Shown here one piece after another: positions 42,427-49,952 of a stretch of 64,000 nt of DNA. Position 1 is the stretch's first letter, and the number at the start of each line of letters is the position of its first letter. Location: contig NZ_PZPL01000001.1 of NCBI RefSeq assembly GCF_003044275.1, positions 62,001 to 126,000 of the forward strand. The letters run 5' to 3'. The notes beneath the pieces are model-generated. The model ran no database searches, was not told the origin of the DNA, and saw only the letters and a list, made by a program, of their open reading frames with translations. Source of the stretch: Rathayibacter caricis DSM 15933 (GTDB lineage: Bacteria; Actinomycetota; Actinomycetes; Actinomycetales; Microbacteriaceae). A program made the translations under genes and the position numbers.

Positions 42427-43575
42427 CTAGGTCTCAGATAACGGAAGCCCATCGACTTCGGAGGCATTCAACCCAATCGACGTAGCTCGAAAGCCTACGC
42501 CGGCCGCAAAACGATGCTCAACCTCTGACGGATTCCACCGCACCCGCCAATCCATTCCCTGGTCCCGGACGAATTGCGTGACTTCAACAGCGAAGCAGAC
42601 TGAGGGATGCTGATCCGGGTGAATCAAATCGGCATTATTGCCACGTAGGAATCCTCGAGCGAAACCTGTCACAGGAACACAGCCGATGGGCCGTGCGTAA
42701 TCGCCAGACAAAAGATCCGACCGACATTCTCCTTCAAGGAAGATGCGAGAAACGATGTAAGACCGCACTAATGCCGCAAGTTCCTCGACCTCGGCTTCCG
42801 CAATATCTACAATATTTCCCATCTCCCCGAACCCGTGCTCCATCGAATCACTAGCCGCCTTTGCTCGTTCGTGAAGTTCAGTCTTTCCCTGGAAGAGAAT
42901 ACGTCTGCGCACTTCCTCATCGACCTTTCCCTTCTCCACACCCCACTCCGCAGCGAGACCGTCCAAGCCGCCAAACTTTTCGGACCACGGTCCACGCGCG
43001 ACAGGAGTGAGTGCTTCCATCGCAATGTATAAGAAGTTAAACGCGACCGGCTCGTGCCCTTTCCTCCAACTTCTTAAGGCGGTGACGTAGAAGCGAATTC
43101 CGCGCCCGAGCCGTTTCGACTGCGGATGCTCTCGAAGACCTTTCATTCCTTCACCGACAAACCCTGGCGCTTCTCGAACGACTGGTGGGGGTGCCGGGTA
43201 ACGGTCGGTACTAGATGCGAATACCGCTTCGTGCTCCTCTAGCTCCGACCTCACATCATAAAGATCCTCGATTCTCGGCTCATCGATCGCCGCATTTGTC
43301 AAAAAGCTGACAAGGCGAATCGCGTCTTCAACGACGTTCCGTAGCCTTATTTCGGCATCATGCAAGTCCTCTCCACGCTCTTCTCCCGAGATTCGGATTC
43401 CGTTTGGAACCGGACCAACCTCTCCTTGCTCTTCAGGACTAGTGATCCAAACAGCAGAATTCTCGCTCGTGTCACTCCTGACATTCTGCAACTTCACAAC
43501 CGAAGGGATGTACACGGCTGAATTGGCCCAGTACGTGCCCCGAGCAATAACTTCATTTTGCGTACGTGCCGACAT
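42427..43575 (-). CDS. Unknown protein, left member of the divergent paralogue pair
   Basis: A 382-residue protein of no family I recognise, homologous along its whole length to the gene at 43865. Shared blocks include ARGTYWANSAVYIP, VPNGIRISGE, HDAEIRLRNVVED, VSFLTNAA, DRYPAPPPVVREAP, LYIAMEALTPVARGP and ASDSMEHGFGE. The MEALTP and SDSMEHG segments recall HEPN-type helical domains, but the defining Arg/Asn-His motif is not clean. No signal peptide or membrane helix is seen, so it is probably cytoplasmic. The ATG at 43575 is favoured over an in-frame upstream one at 43617 because the homology begins there. It has no Shine-Dalgarno and low-GC codon use, indicating recent acquisition. Confidence 0.75.
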   Translation of the reverse strand: MSARTQNEVIARGTYWANSAVYIPSVVKLQNVRSDTSENSAVWITSPEEQGEVGPVPNGIRISGEERGEDLHDAEIRLRNVVEDAIRLVSFLTNAAIDEPRIEDLYDVRSELEEHEAVFASSTDRYPAPPPVVREAPGFVGEGMKGLREHPQSKRLGRGIRFYVTALRSWRKGHEPVAFNFLYIAMEALTPVARGPWSEKFGGLDGLAAEWGVEKGKVDEEVRRRILFQGKTELHERAKAASDSMEHGFGEMGNIVDIAEAEVEELAALVRSYIVSRIFLEGECRSDLLSGDYARPIGCVPVTGFARGFLRGNNADLIHPDQHPSVCFAVEVTQFVRDQGMDWRVRWNPSEVEHRFAAGVGFRATSIGLNASEVDGLPLSET

Positions 43576-43713
43576 AAGTGAAGAGTAACAGCACGTACAG
43601 CAATCACGCCATGACAAATTGGCTGAGGCTTAGGGCTACACGCGTTGTTCGAGCGGCTCGCCAACAACGGGTGTCATATAGGGACGACGGCTAGAGCAAT
43701 CGACCTGGCGTCA

Positions 43714-43735
43714 TTCAGTTTCTATTCTGACTGAA
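43714..43735. promoter_or_regulatory. Inverted repeat between the divergent paralogues
   Basis: TTCAGT (43714-43719) and ACTGAA (43730-43735) form an inverted repeat with a 10-base AT-rich spacer, near the middle of the 289-base divergent promoter region. It could be an operator or back-to-back promoter elements. No regulator gene is in the island. Confidence 0.35.
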
Positions 43736-43864
43736 CAGGTCGACGGTTGCGCTCAGACTTCGCGTTGCAGCGACCGGTCACTTACGTGCGACACGCAGCC
43801 ATCAACGCAGTCAGAACGCCACCGACAACTCGCGCAGTTAGGATCTCGATGCTAGTGTCTGCTC

Positions 43865-45025
43865 ATGTCGTCACAGATACCTAAGCAGGTGCGTGCGCGT
43901 GGAGCCTACCGGGCAAAATCGGCAGTATTCATGCCGCCAGGTCAACAGTTACAGGTGAATATCGACACGGGGGATCAAATAGTCTCCGTTCGCATGGGAA
44001 ACTACAATGCGCATGGCACAATTGGTAAAGTCCCGAACGGGATCTGGATCTTCGGCGAAGGATCTGGGGCTGATATCTACGATGCCGAACATCGCTTCAG
44101 AAATGCGGTCGAAGACAGTGTGGCGGTAGTTAGCTTTCTCACGAACGCGGCAACAGAAGAACCGACGCTGGAAATTCTCTACGAGGTTACACCAGAATCC
44201 GAAGAGCATGATGCGTTATTTCTGTCCCAAACAGATCGCTACTCGGTACCCCCTTCCGTGGTACGCGAGTCACCAAAATTCGTACGTGCAGGGATGAAGG
44301 CTTTGGCGGAGCATGAATACTCTGAGACGCTCTGGCAAGGGATTAGCCGCTACATGACAGCGCTGCGCCATTGGGGCAAAGGAGAGGGCCTGATGTCGTT
44401 TGCCTTCCTTTACATGGCCATGGAAGCACTCACGCCAATCGCGCGCGTGCCATTGCTTGAACAGTTTGGCGGCGCGGATGGCCTCGCCGAGCACTGGGGA
44501 ATTGATAAAAGACAGGTCGACGCAGAAATTCGTAAGCGAATTCTCTTTGACGGGGATCTTGGTCTCTACAAGTCCGCGAGAAAAGCAAGCGACTCCCTGG
44601 AGCATGGGTATGGAGAGATAGACGCAATCATCAAGGTAGCTGCGCGTCACGTGAAGAAGCTCGCTGGGAGAGTTCGGTCCTACATTGTGCAACAACTTTT
44701 CGCGGGAGGGCGGAGGACGGTTCTCCTGTCAGATAACTACAACTTTCCGCTTAGCTGCCTCCCGGCAACGATCACCATCCGGGGAATGTTGACCGGAAGC
44801 AGAAGCGATCTCGTCAATCCCGTTCACCCGCCAACCGTGCGTTTTACTGCGGAGGCCACGCATATGCTTCGCGACCGAGGACTCGACTGGCGAGTGCAGT
44901 GGAGGGTATCCGACCTCGAGCAACCTAAAGCGGGGGGCGTTACATTCACGCGTACAGCTGACGGCCAAAATGCTTTTGAAGTCGACGGGGTGCCTATGTC
45001 TGATTTGGGAGGAGTCCACGATTGA
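43865..45025 (+). CDS. Unknown protein, right member of the divergent paralogue pair
   Basis: This is a 386-residue protein paralogous to 42427-43575. Shared landmarks are RARGAYRAKSAVFMPP (residues 10-25), VPNGIWIFGEG (56-66), VVSFLTNAATEEP (88-100), DRYSVPPSVVRESP (124-137), FLYMAMEALTPIARVP (181-196) and RKASDSLEHGYGE (239-251). The C-terminal third (about 280-386) diverges more but keeps RGMLTG, RFTAEATHMLRDRGLDWRV and DGVPMSD. The middle part may be a HEPN-like helical bundle (inference). No catalytic or transmembrane motif is certain. The ATG at 43865 has no Shine-Dalgarno and TAGTGT lies 10 bases upstream, consistent with a leaderless mRNA. Confidence 0.75.
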   Translation: MSSQIPKQVRARGAYRAKSAVFMPPGQQLQVNIDTGDQIVSVRMGNYNAHGTIGKVPNGIWIFGEGSGADIYDAEHRFRNAVEDSVAVVSFLTNAATEEPTLEILYEVTPESEEHDALFLSQTDRYSVPPSVVRESPKFVRAGMKALAEHEYSETLWQGISRYMTALRHWGKGEGLMSFAFLYMAMEALTPIARVPLLEQFGGADGLAEHWGIDKRQVDAEIRKRILFDGDLGLYKSARKASDSLEHGYGEIDAIIKVAARHVKKLAGRVRSYIVQQLFAGGRRTVLLSDNYNFPLSCLPATITIRGMLTGSRSDLVNPVHPPTVRFTAEATHMLRDRGLDWRVQWRVSDLEQPKAGGVTFTRTADGQNAFEVDGVPMSDLGGVHD

Positions 45026-45326
45026 TGGTCGACCGGCCACCCATTCAATGTGCTTATCGAACATCCCGCGCTAATGTTCGAGGCTACGCGTCGTAAATGC
45101 ATCAAAGCGATCGTCGCGAGACGAGCAGTTTGAAGCCGTTCGAGTTGGGCTAAGCGCAACTTTTGCCAGCAGACTCGATGTGAGGCTCGTCCCGTCAGCG
45201 CATAACGCACTTCGTTCTACTAGCGCGACCTCTTCAGAGTCTCTTCGGTGGTGCAATGCTCGTCGTGTCCCCGTTGCGGGCTGGACGTCGTTGCCTGGCC
45301 GATCCATCAGACTCGACCGGCCCGGA
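45026..45326. other. Right flank of the low-GC island, no gene seen
   Basis: About 300 bases of intermediate composition separate the right paralogue from the convergent oxidoreductase gene. Short frames on both strands have neither ribosome sites nor recognisable products. GC content rises to the genomic level between about 45180 and 45320, placing the junction there. I found no repeat matching the left edge. Confidence 0.5.
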
Positions 45327-46178
45327 TCAGCGCGGCGTCGACGCCAGGTAGGCCTCGAGGGACTGCGGGGCGACTCCGGTCACGGACTCGACGGCGTCGC
45401 TAACGGAGGCCATGCCGCCGCTCGCGACCGCGGTGTAGGTGCTCACCCAGGCGTCGACCTGCCAATCGGGGGCGCCGTAGACGGCGCGCGACGCGTAGGC
45501 CTCCTCGAGGCTCTCGTCGTGGAACGAGACCTCGCGGGCGCGGACACGGGCGATCGTCGCGGCGATCTCCGCGAAGCTCAGCGCCTCGGGGCCGGTGAGG
45601 TCGTAGGTGCGTCCGGCGTGCGCGGAGGGGTCGCGCAGGACGGCCACCGCGGTGCGGGCCACGTCGGCGCGCGACACGATCGCGACGCGTCCGGCGCCTC
45701 CGGGGCCGCGGATCACTCCGTCCTCGCCCACCAGCGCCTCCATGAAGTCGATGTAGAAGCTGTCGCGCAGGAACGTCCACGCCATGCCGGACGCCCGGAT
45801 GTGCTCCTCCGTCGCCCCGTGATCGCGCGCGAGGGTGAAGACCGCGTCGGGGGCGGCGGCGATGAACGACGTGTAGACGATGTGCCGGACGCCGGCGGCG
45901 GCTGCGGCGTCGACGAAGGTGCGGTGCTGGTCGAGGCGGTCGGCGCTCTCGGACGCGGACACCATGAAGAGGGTCTCCACGCCGGTGAGGGCCTCGATCG
46001 AGGCGGGCCGATCGCTGTAGCTGAAGGGATGGACGGTGGAGTCCGGCAGCTGCGGGGCCTTCGCGGGGGTGCGGGCGAGCAGCCGCTGGGCGACTCCGTC
46101 GGCGGCGAGCGCGCGGGCGACGGAGCCGCCGAGGACGCCGGTGACGCCCGTCACGGCGAGGGTGGGGAGGGTGGTCAT
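45327..46178 (-). CDS. NmrA/SDR-type NAD(P)-binding oxidoreductase
   Basis: This is a 283-residue atypical short-chain dehydrogenase of the NmrA/QorR2 group. The N-terminal Rossmann motif TGVTGVLGGSVARAL is intact, followed by VRHIVYTSFIAAAPDA and the AGRTYDLTGPEALSFAEIAA C-terminal segment. The usual Tyr-x-x-x-Lys active site is absent, as expected of NmrA-type proteins that sense NAD(P) or reduce quinones. It follows the XRE regulator gene by about 127 bases on the same strand and might be its target. Its 3' end borders the low-GC island. Confidence 0.88.
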   Translation of the reverse strand: MTTLPTLAVTGVTGVLGGSVARALAADGVAQRLLARTPAKAPQLPDSTVHPFSYSDRPASIEALTGVETLFMVSASESADRLDQHRTFVDAAAAAGVRHIVYTSFIAAAPDAVFTLARDHGATEEHIRASGMAWTFLRDSFYIDFMEALVGEDGVIRGPGGAGRVAIVSRADVARTAVAVLRDPSAHAGRTYDLTGPEALSFAEIAATIARVRAREVSFHDESLEEAYASRAVYGAPDWQVDAWVSTYTAVASGGMASVSDAVESVTGVAPQSLEAYLASTPR

Positions 46179-46305
46179 GAAGGGTCCTTCCGGGGACGGC
46201 GAGCCGGCTCAGGCGCCCTGGACGTGCTCGTCCTGCTCGAAGAACCAGTCTGGACGGATCGCGACCAGGTCGGGAAGTTCAGCGGTCTCCAGGGAGAGCC
46301 CGGTG

Positions 46306-47160
46306 TCAGTCCGCCGCGACGCGGGGACCGAGGCTCTGGCGGCCGATGACCTTCAGCAGGTCGAGCTTGCTGCGGCTCTCACCGCTGCCGCCCGGGTTGA
46401 GGAGGAGGAGCGTCTGCGAGCGGTCCTCGGTGAAGAGCATCTGCGCGTCGATCTCGATCGGTCCGAGCTCGGGGTGCAGGAGGATCCTGCAGTCGTCGTA
46501 GCTGCGCGCGACCTCGTGCAGCTGCCAGAGGCGGGCGAACTCGGCACTGCGCTTCGAGAGCTCGGCCGCGAGCGTCACGGCCCGCGCGGTGTCGCTGCCC
46601 GACGTCGTGGCCATCCGCAGGCGGGCGACGAGGAACCTGCCGTGCTCCTCCTGCGCGTCGACGGGGTAGGGGCGGCGCTCGTCGGGATCGGTGAACCAGC
46701 GGTGGAAGCCGCTCCGGTCCGCGCCGGTGAATCTCGTCTCGTCGCCGATCAGCGCGATGGCGAGCGGATTCATCGCGAGGGTGTCGTGGAGGTCGTTCTG
46801 CACGAGGCAGGGCACGTCGGTCAGCCCGTCGAGCACGCTCATCAGTGCCGGGCTCACGTGGTCGGAGTGGACCGACCTGCCCGGCGCATTGTGCCCGATG
46901 AGGGCGAACAGGTGGTCGCGCTCGTCGAGGGTCAGGCGGAGCGCCCGGGCGAGCGCCGCGGCGATCTGCGTCGACGGGACGGGAGCGCGCTGCTGCTCGA
47001 GACGGGCGTAGTAGTCGGTGGACATGCCGGCCAGCTGCGCGACCTCCTCGCGGCGCAGTCCCGGGGCGCGCCGCCGCGGCCCCTCCGACAGCCCGACGTC
47101 GCGCGGGCGCAGCAGTTCGCGGCGCGAACGGAGGAATTCGGCGAGCAGTCGTCTGTCCAT
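46306..47160 (-). CDS. XRE-family regulator with MmyB-like ligand-binding domain
   Basis: This is a 284-residue regulator. The N-terminal helix-turn-helix (LRREEVAQLAGMSTDYYARLEQQRAPVPS) is followed by the MmyB/PAS-like C-terminal domain (ALMSVLDGLTDVPCLVQNDLHDTLAMNPLA, then FHRWFTDP and the LLLLNPGGSGESRSKLDLL tail). In actinobacteria this architecture usually sits next to, and controls, SDR or other oxidoreductase genes and senses small hydrophobic ligands. Here it lies between an NmrA-type gene downstream and an SDR gene upstream, both on the same strand, which fits that pattern. Confidence 0.9.
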   Translation of the reverse strand: MDRRLLAEFLRSRRELLRPRDVGLSEGPRRRAPGLRREEVAQLAGMSTDYYARLEQQRAPVPSTQIAAALARALRLTLDERDHLFALIGHNAPGRSVHSDHVSPALMSVLDGLTDVPCLVQNDLHDTLAMNPLAIALIGDETRFTGADRSGFHRWFTDPDERRPYPVDAQEEHGRFLVARLRMATTSGSDTARAVTLAAELSKRSAEFARLWQLHEVARSYDDCRILLHPELGPIEIDAQMLFTEDRSQTLLLLNPGGSGESRSKLDLLKVIGRQSLGPRVAAD

Positions 47161-47232
47161 CCGCTCATGATGGGCCCGGAGCCGGAGCGGAGCCAGGGAT
47201 CGGCGATCCCCCGCTCCCCGGCTCAGGCCCGG

Positions 47233-47976
47233 TCAGAGGCTGCTGAGCGAGCTCACGAGGCCGGCGTAGGTGCCGTTCGCCGCGGCGTCGCGCGCCCAGC
47301 GGGCGTTCTCGACGACCAGCTCGCGGGCGTCCGGGTTCTCGCGCAGCAGCGCGAGCACTTCGGACACGTACTCGTCGAGCGGCATGGCCTGCTGGCTGTC
47401 CTCCTGACCGAGCAGGGCCGTCCGGACCGCGGGCGGCACGATCTCGACGACCTGCACACCCGCTCCTGCGAGCGCGATGCGGGCGCTCTCGGTGAACGAG
47501 TGGAGCGCGGCCTTCGTGGCGCTATAGGTCGGGGTCGCCGCCCACGGCACGAAGGCGAGCGCAGAGGAGAGGGTGAGGATCGCGGCACCGTCCCTGCCTG
47601 CCAGGACCGGGGCGAACGCGTAGACCATCCGGATCGTGCCGAGCAGGTTGGTCTGCACGTGCTGCTCGGCGATGCCGACGTCGGACGGATCGAGCAGGTC
47701 CTCCCTCAGCATGATCCCGGCGTTGTTGACGAGGACGTTCAGGTCGGGGTGAGTGAGTTCCAGGCTCGCGCGGGCCCGGGCGATCGACTCCGGATCGGCG
47801 ATGTCGAGCTCGATCGCGTGGAGTCCGGGGTGCTCGGTCGTGAGGGCGTCCAGGAGCGCCCGGCGCCGCCCCGCGACGATCACGGTGTTACCGGCGTCGT
47901 GCAGGCGGAGGGCGAGCGCGAGGCCGATGCCCGAGGTGCCGCCGGTGATGAGGATGGTGTTCCCGGTGAGGTTCAT
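47233..47976 (-). CDS. Short-chain dehydrogenase/reductase (DltE-like)
   Basis: This is a 247-residue classical SDR. The cofactor motif TGGTSGIG, the structural NNAG, the catalytic Ser in LTLSSALAF and YSATK are all intact. The sequence resembles DltE/YdfG-type oxidoreductases, whose substrates are often unknown. It is divergent from the TetR gene. The 174-base spacer contains two perfect palindromes, so TetR probably controls it. Its stop is 72 bases upstream of the co-directional XRE regulator start. Confidence 0.9.
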   Translation of the reverse strand: MNLTGNTILITGGTSGIGLALALRLHDAGNTVIVAGRRRALLDALTTEHPGLHAIELDIADPESIARARASLELTHPDLNVLVNNAGIMLREDLLDPSDVGIAEQHVQTNLLGTIRMVYAFAPVLAGRDGAAILTLSSALAFVPWAATPTYSATKAALHSFTESARIALAGAGVQVVEIVPPAVRTALLGQEDSQQAMPLDEYVSEVLALLRENPDARELVVENARWARDAAANGTYAGLVSSLSSL

Positions 47977-48064
47977 GTGGTCGAGCTCCTTCGTCGTACC
48001 GCCCCTGGTCGGGCGGCCCGAGCGACCCTAGGCCCGTCCGGCGAGGCGAGGCAGAGACCGGTCG

Positions 48065-48087
48065 TCCGGGGATGGACCATCCCCGGA
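48065..48087. promoter_or_regulatory. 23-base perfect palindrome in the SDR/TetR divergent spacer
   Basis: TCCGGGGATGG (48065-48075) is followed by one A and its exact complement CCATCCCCGGA (48077-48087). It is 88 bases before the SDR start and 63 before TetR. It could be an operator or form an RNA hairpin. The length and perfection make chance unlikely. Confidence 0.6.
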
Positions 48088-48118
48088 TCGGGTCGGCGGG
48101 CGTATGCTCGTGGTGATA

Positions 48119-48133
48119 CGGAGACAGTCTCCG
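48119..48133. promoter_or_regulatory. TetR-type operator upstream of the tetR-family gene
   Basis: CGGAGACAGTCTCCG is a perfect 7-1-7 palindrome ending 17 bases before the GTG start of the TetR gene. A TATGCT -10-like hexamer lies 16 bases upstream of it. The arrangement is typical of TetR autoregulation. Confidence 0.65.
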
Positions 48134-48150
48134 ATAAGAACGGAGCGGCC

Positions 48151-48753
48151 GTGCCTCCCACCGAGACGACGCGCAGCCGGGCGCCCAGGGCGGACGCCCA
48201 GCGCAATCGGGACCTGATCCTCGACACCGCCGAGCAGCACTTCGCCGAGCACGGCGTCCGCGGCTCGCTCGACGCGATCGCGAAGAGGGCCGGCATCGGT
48301 GCCGGAACCCTCTACCGGCACTTCCCGACCCGCGAGGCGCTCCTGGCGGCACTGCTCGCCGACCGCGACGACGCGCTCGTCGCCCGGCGTGAGGCGCTCC
48401 GCGACGGGTCGGTCGACCCGGCCGAGGCGCTCGACGGCTGGCTCCGCGCGGTCGTCGACTGGGCGGGAGCCTACGAGGGCCTCCCGGACCCGCTCCGCGC
48501 CGCGACGAACGCCGACTCGTCCCCCCTCGCGATCACCTGCGAGGGATTCGTCACCACGACGGCCGAGTTCCTCGACGCCGCGCAGCGCGACGGCCGAGCG
48601 CGCAGCGACGTCCGGGCGCGAGACCTCTTCCTCGCCGCGCTGGCCCAGAGCTGGGTGCGCGGCGCCGCACTGGCGGACCCCACGTCCGGCGCGGCTCTCG
48701 CCGAGCTCACCCGCAGCGGCTGGGAGACGTCCCCCGTCCCCGGCCGGGGCTGA
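48151..48753 (+). CDS. TetR family transcriptional regulator
   Basis: This is a 200-residue repressor. The N-terminal helix-turn-helix (LILDTAEQHFAEHGVRGSLDAIAKRAGIGAGTLYRHFPTREALL) is classic TetR, and the C-terminal half is an all-helical ligand domain. The GTG at 48151 has GGAG five bases upstream. Palindromes at 48065 and 48119 lie in the shared promoter with the divergent SDR gene. A reductase gene follows 49 bases downstream. The trio probably responds to an electrophilic or xenobiotic compound (inference). Confidence 0.9.
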   Translation: MPPTETTRSRAPRADAQRNRDLILDTAEQHFAEHGVRGSLDAIAKRAGIGAGTLYRHFPTREALLAALLADRDDALVARREALRDGSVDPAEALDGWLRAVVDWAGAYEGLPDPLRAATNADSSPLAITCEGFVTTTAEFLDAAQRDGRARSDVRARDLFLAALAQSWVRGAALADPTSGAALAELTRSGWETSPVPGRG

Positions 48754-48802
48754 CCCCCACCACGACCACCCCTACGACCACCCCCTCACGAAGGAGACAG
48801 AC

Positions 48803-49510
48803 ATGACGCGCATCGGGATCATCGGCAGCGGAGACATCGGGAGCGGCATCGCCCGCCTGGCGATCGCCGCCGGGCACGAGGTGCTCCTCGCGAACTCACG
48901 CGGTCCGGAGTCGCTCCGCGACCTGATCGAGGAACTCGGTCCGCAGGCGCGGGCCGGCGACGCGCTCGAGGCCGCGGAGTTCGGGGACATCACGGTCCTC
49001 GCCGTGCCGCTGGGCGCCTACCCGGGCCTGCCCGAGGGCGCCCTCGACGGCCGCACCGTGCTCTCGACCGGCAACTACTACCCCCACCGCGACGGACGGA
49101 TCGCCCGACTCGACACCCTCGAGCTGACCACCGCCGAGCTCGAGCAGGAGCTCCTCCCCGGCGCGGTCATCGTCAAGGCCTTCAACAACATCCTCTGGCA
49201 CCACATCCCGAACCTCGCCCACTCGACCCCGCGCACCGCGCTCGCGGTCTCCGGGGACGACGAGCAGGCCAAGGCCGCCGTCTCGGCGCTGGTCGACGAC
49301 CTCGGCTTCGAGCCGGTCGACGCGGGCACGCTCGCCGAGTCGTGGCGCACGGAGCCCGAGTCCGGCGCCTACACGCCGGTCTACGCCGCCGACCTCGAGG
49401 GCCTCGCGAAGGACTACCTCGCCGACCCGGGTGCGCCCGTGACCGCGGACCGGCTCCGCGAGATCATCGCCGCCTCGCACCGGGCGGACGTCGCCGCGCG
49501 CCAGTTCTGA
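48803..49510 (+). CDS. NADPH-dependent F420 reductase-like oxidoreductase
   Basis: This is a 235-residue Rossmann-fold enzyme of the F420_oxidored/NADP-oxidoreductase group, with IGIIGSGDIGSGIARLAIAAGHEVLLANSRGP at the N-terminus and AVIVKAFNNILWHHIP in the middle. Homologues include F420H2:NADP oxidoreductase and related reductases of unknown substrate; no F420-specific residues can be verified here. The ATG at 48803 has AAGGAG eight bases upstream. It is co-directional with and probably co-transcribed with the TetR gene. Confidence 0.85.
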   Translation: MTRIGIIGSGDIGSGIARLAIAAGHEVLLANSRGPESLRDLIEELGPQARAGDALEAAEFGDITVLAVPLGAYPGLPEGALDGRTVLSTGNYYPHRDGRIARLDTLELTTAELEQELLPGAVIVKAFNNILWHHIPNLAHSTPRTALAVSGDDEQAKAAVSALVDDLGFEPVDAGTLAESWRTEPESGAYTPVYAADLEGLAKDYLADPGAPVTADRLREIIAASHRADVAARQF

Positions 49511-49585
49511 GGACGCGGTAGAGGAGGGGGGCGGCTGCCCGCAATCCCCTCCCGACCCGCGCGCGGCTCCGGCACCGTGGTCGTC

Positions 49586-49936
49586 ATGAGGAAGCTGCAC
49601 TACTCCAGCGGGACCATGCTCGTCGCCGATGTCACCTGCAAGGCGGTCCTCCGCTACGCGCGCGCCCTGGCCGATGTCGGCAAGTCCGACGTGATCTCCG
49701 TCCCGGTGATCACCGAGGGTGGGAGCAGCGCCACGGCGCACCTCCTCATCGGACCCGCGAGCCAGCTGTGGTCGACGCCGGTCGAGAACAGCCACGGCGA
49801 GGAGCCGGTCGATGCGGAGGCCATCGCCCACATCGAGCAGGAGACGCGGCGGATGCAGCCCTCGCGGCCCGCCTGGAACGAGGAGATGACGGACCTGCCG
49901 GACCTGGACTTCCTCACGTACCCCGACCCCGCCTGA
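49586..49936 (+). CDS. Small conserved protein, paralogue of 53893-54270
   Basis: This is a 116-residue acidic protein of unknown function. It is clearly homologous to the product at 53893: shared YSSG-x-x-L, AVLRYARALA/AVLAYAQALA, ISVPV, TAHLLIGPASQLWS/ASILIGPSSQLFS, and a C-terminal acidic LDFLTYPDP/LDLDFDPP tail. An in-frame GTG at 49577 exists but the homology starts at the ATG at 49586. An 11-base word CGCAATCCCCT (49540-49550) lies 35 bases upstream and recurs at nearly the same distance from the paralogue, suggesting shared control. Confidence 0.7.
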   Translation: MRKLHYSSGTMLVADVTCKAVLRYARALADVGKSDVISVPVITEGGSSATAHLLIGPASQLWSTPVENSHGEEPVDAEAIAHIEQETRRMQPSRPAWNEEMTDLPDLDFLTYPDPA

Positions 49937-49952
49937 GACCTGTCGCCCCGGC

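Larger units (their letters stand above)
42240..45300. other. Low-GC island with a divergent pair of paralogous genes
   Basis: Base composition drops visibly to about half G+C (30 of 60 in 44101-44160) against roughly 70% on both sides. AT-ending codons rare elsewhere in the window are frequent. The segment contains only two full-length genes (42427-43575 and 43865-45025), transcribed away from each other and homologous. Edges lie near 42240, at the tail of a broken ArsR gene, and near 45200-45320, at the 3' end of an oxidoreductase gene. No integrase, transposase, tRNA or terminal repeats were seen. Confidence 0.8.

Noticed and set aside
42242..42427. 61-codon GTG frame overlapping the stop of the left island paralogue (TAGTG)
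   Set aside because: No Shine-Dalgarno, no recognisable product, and it runs out at the island edge. Coupling alone is weak evidence.
42240..45320. Attachment-site direct repeats or terminal inverted repeats bounding the low-GC island
   Set aside because: I compared the two edges by eye and found no shared word longer than a few bases. No tRNA end, integrase or transposase is present.
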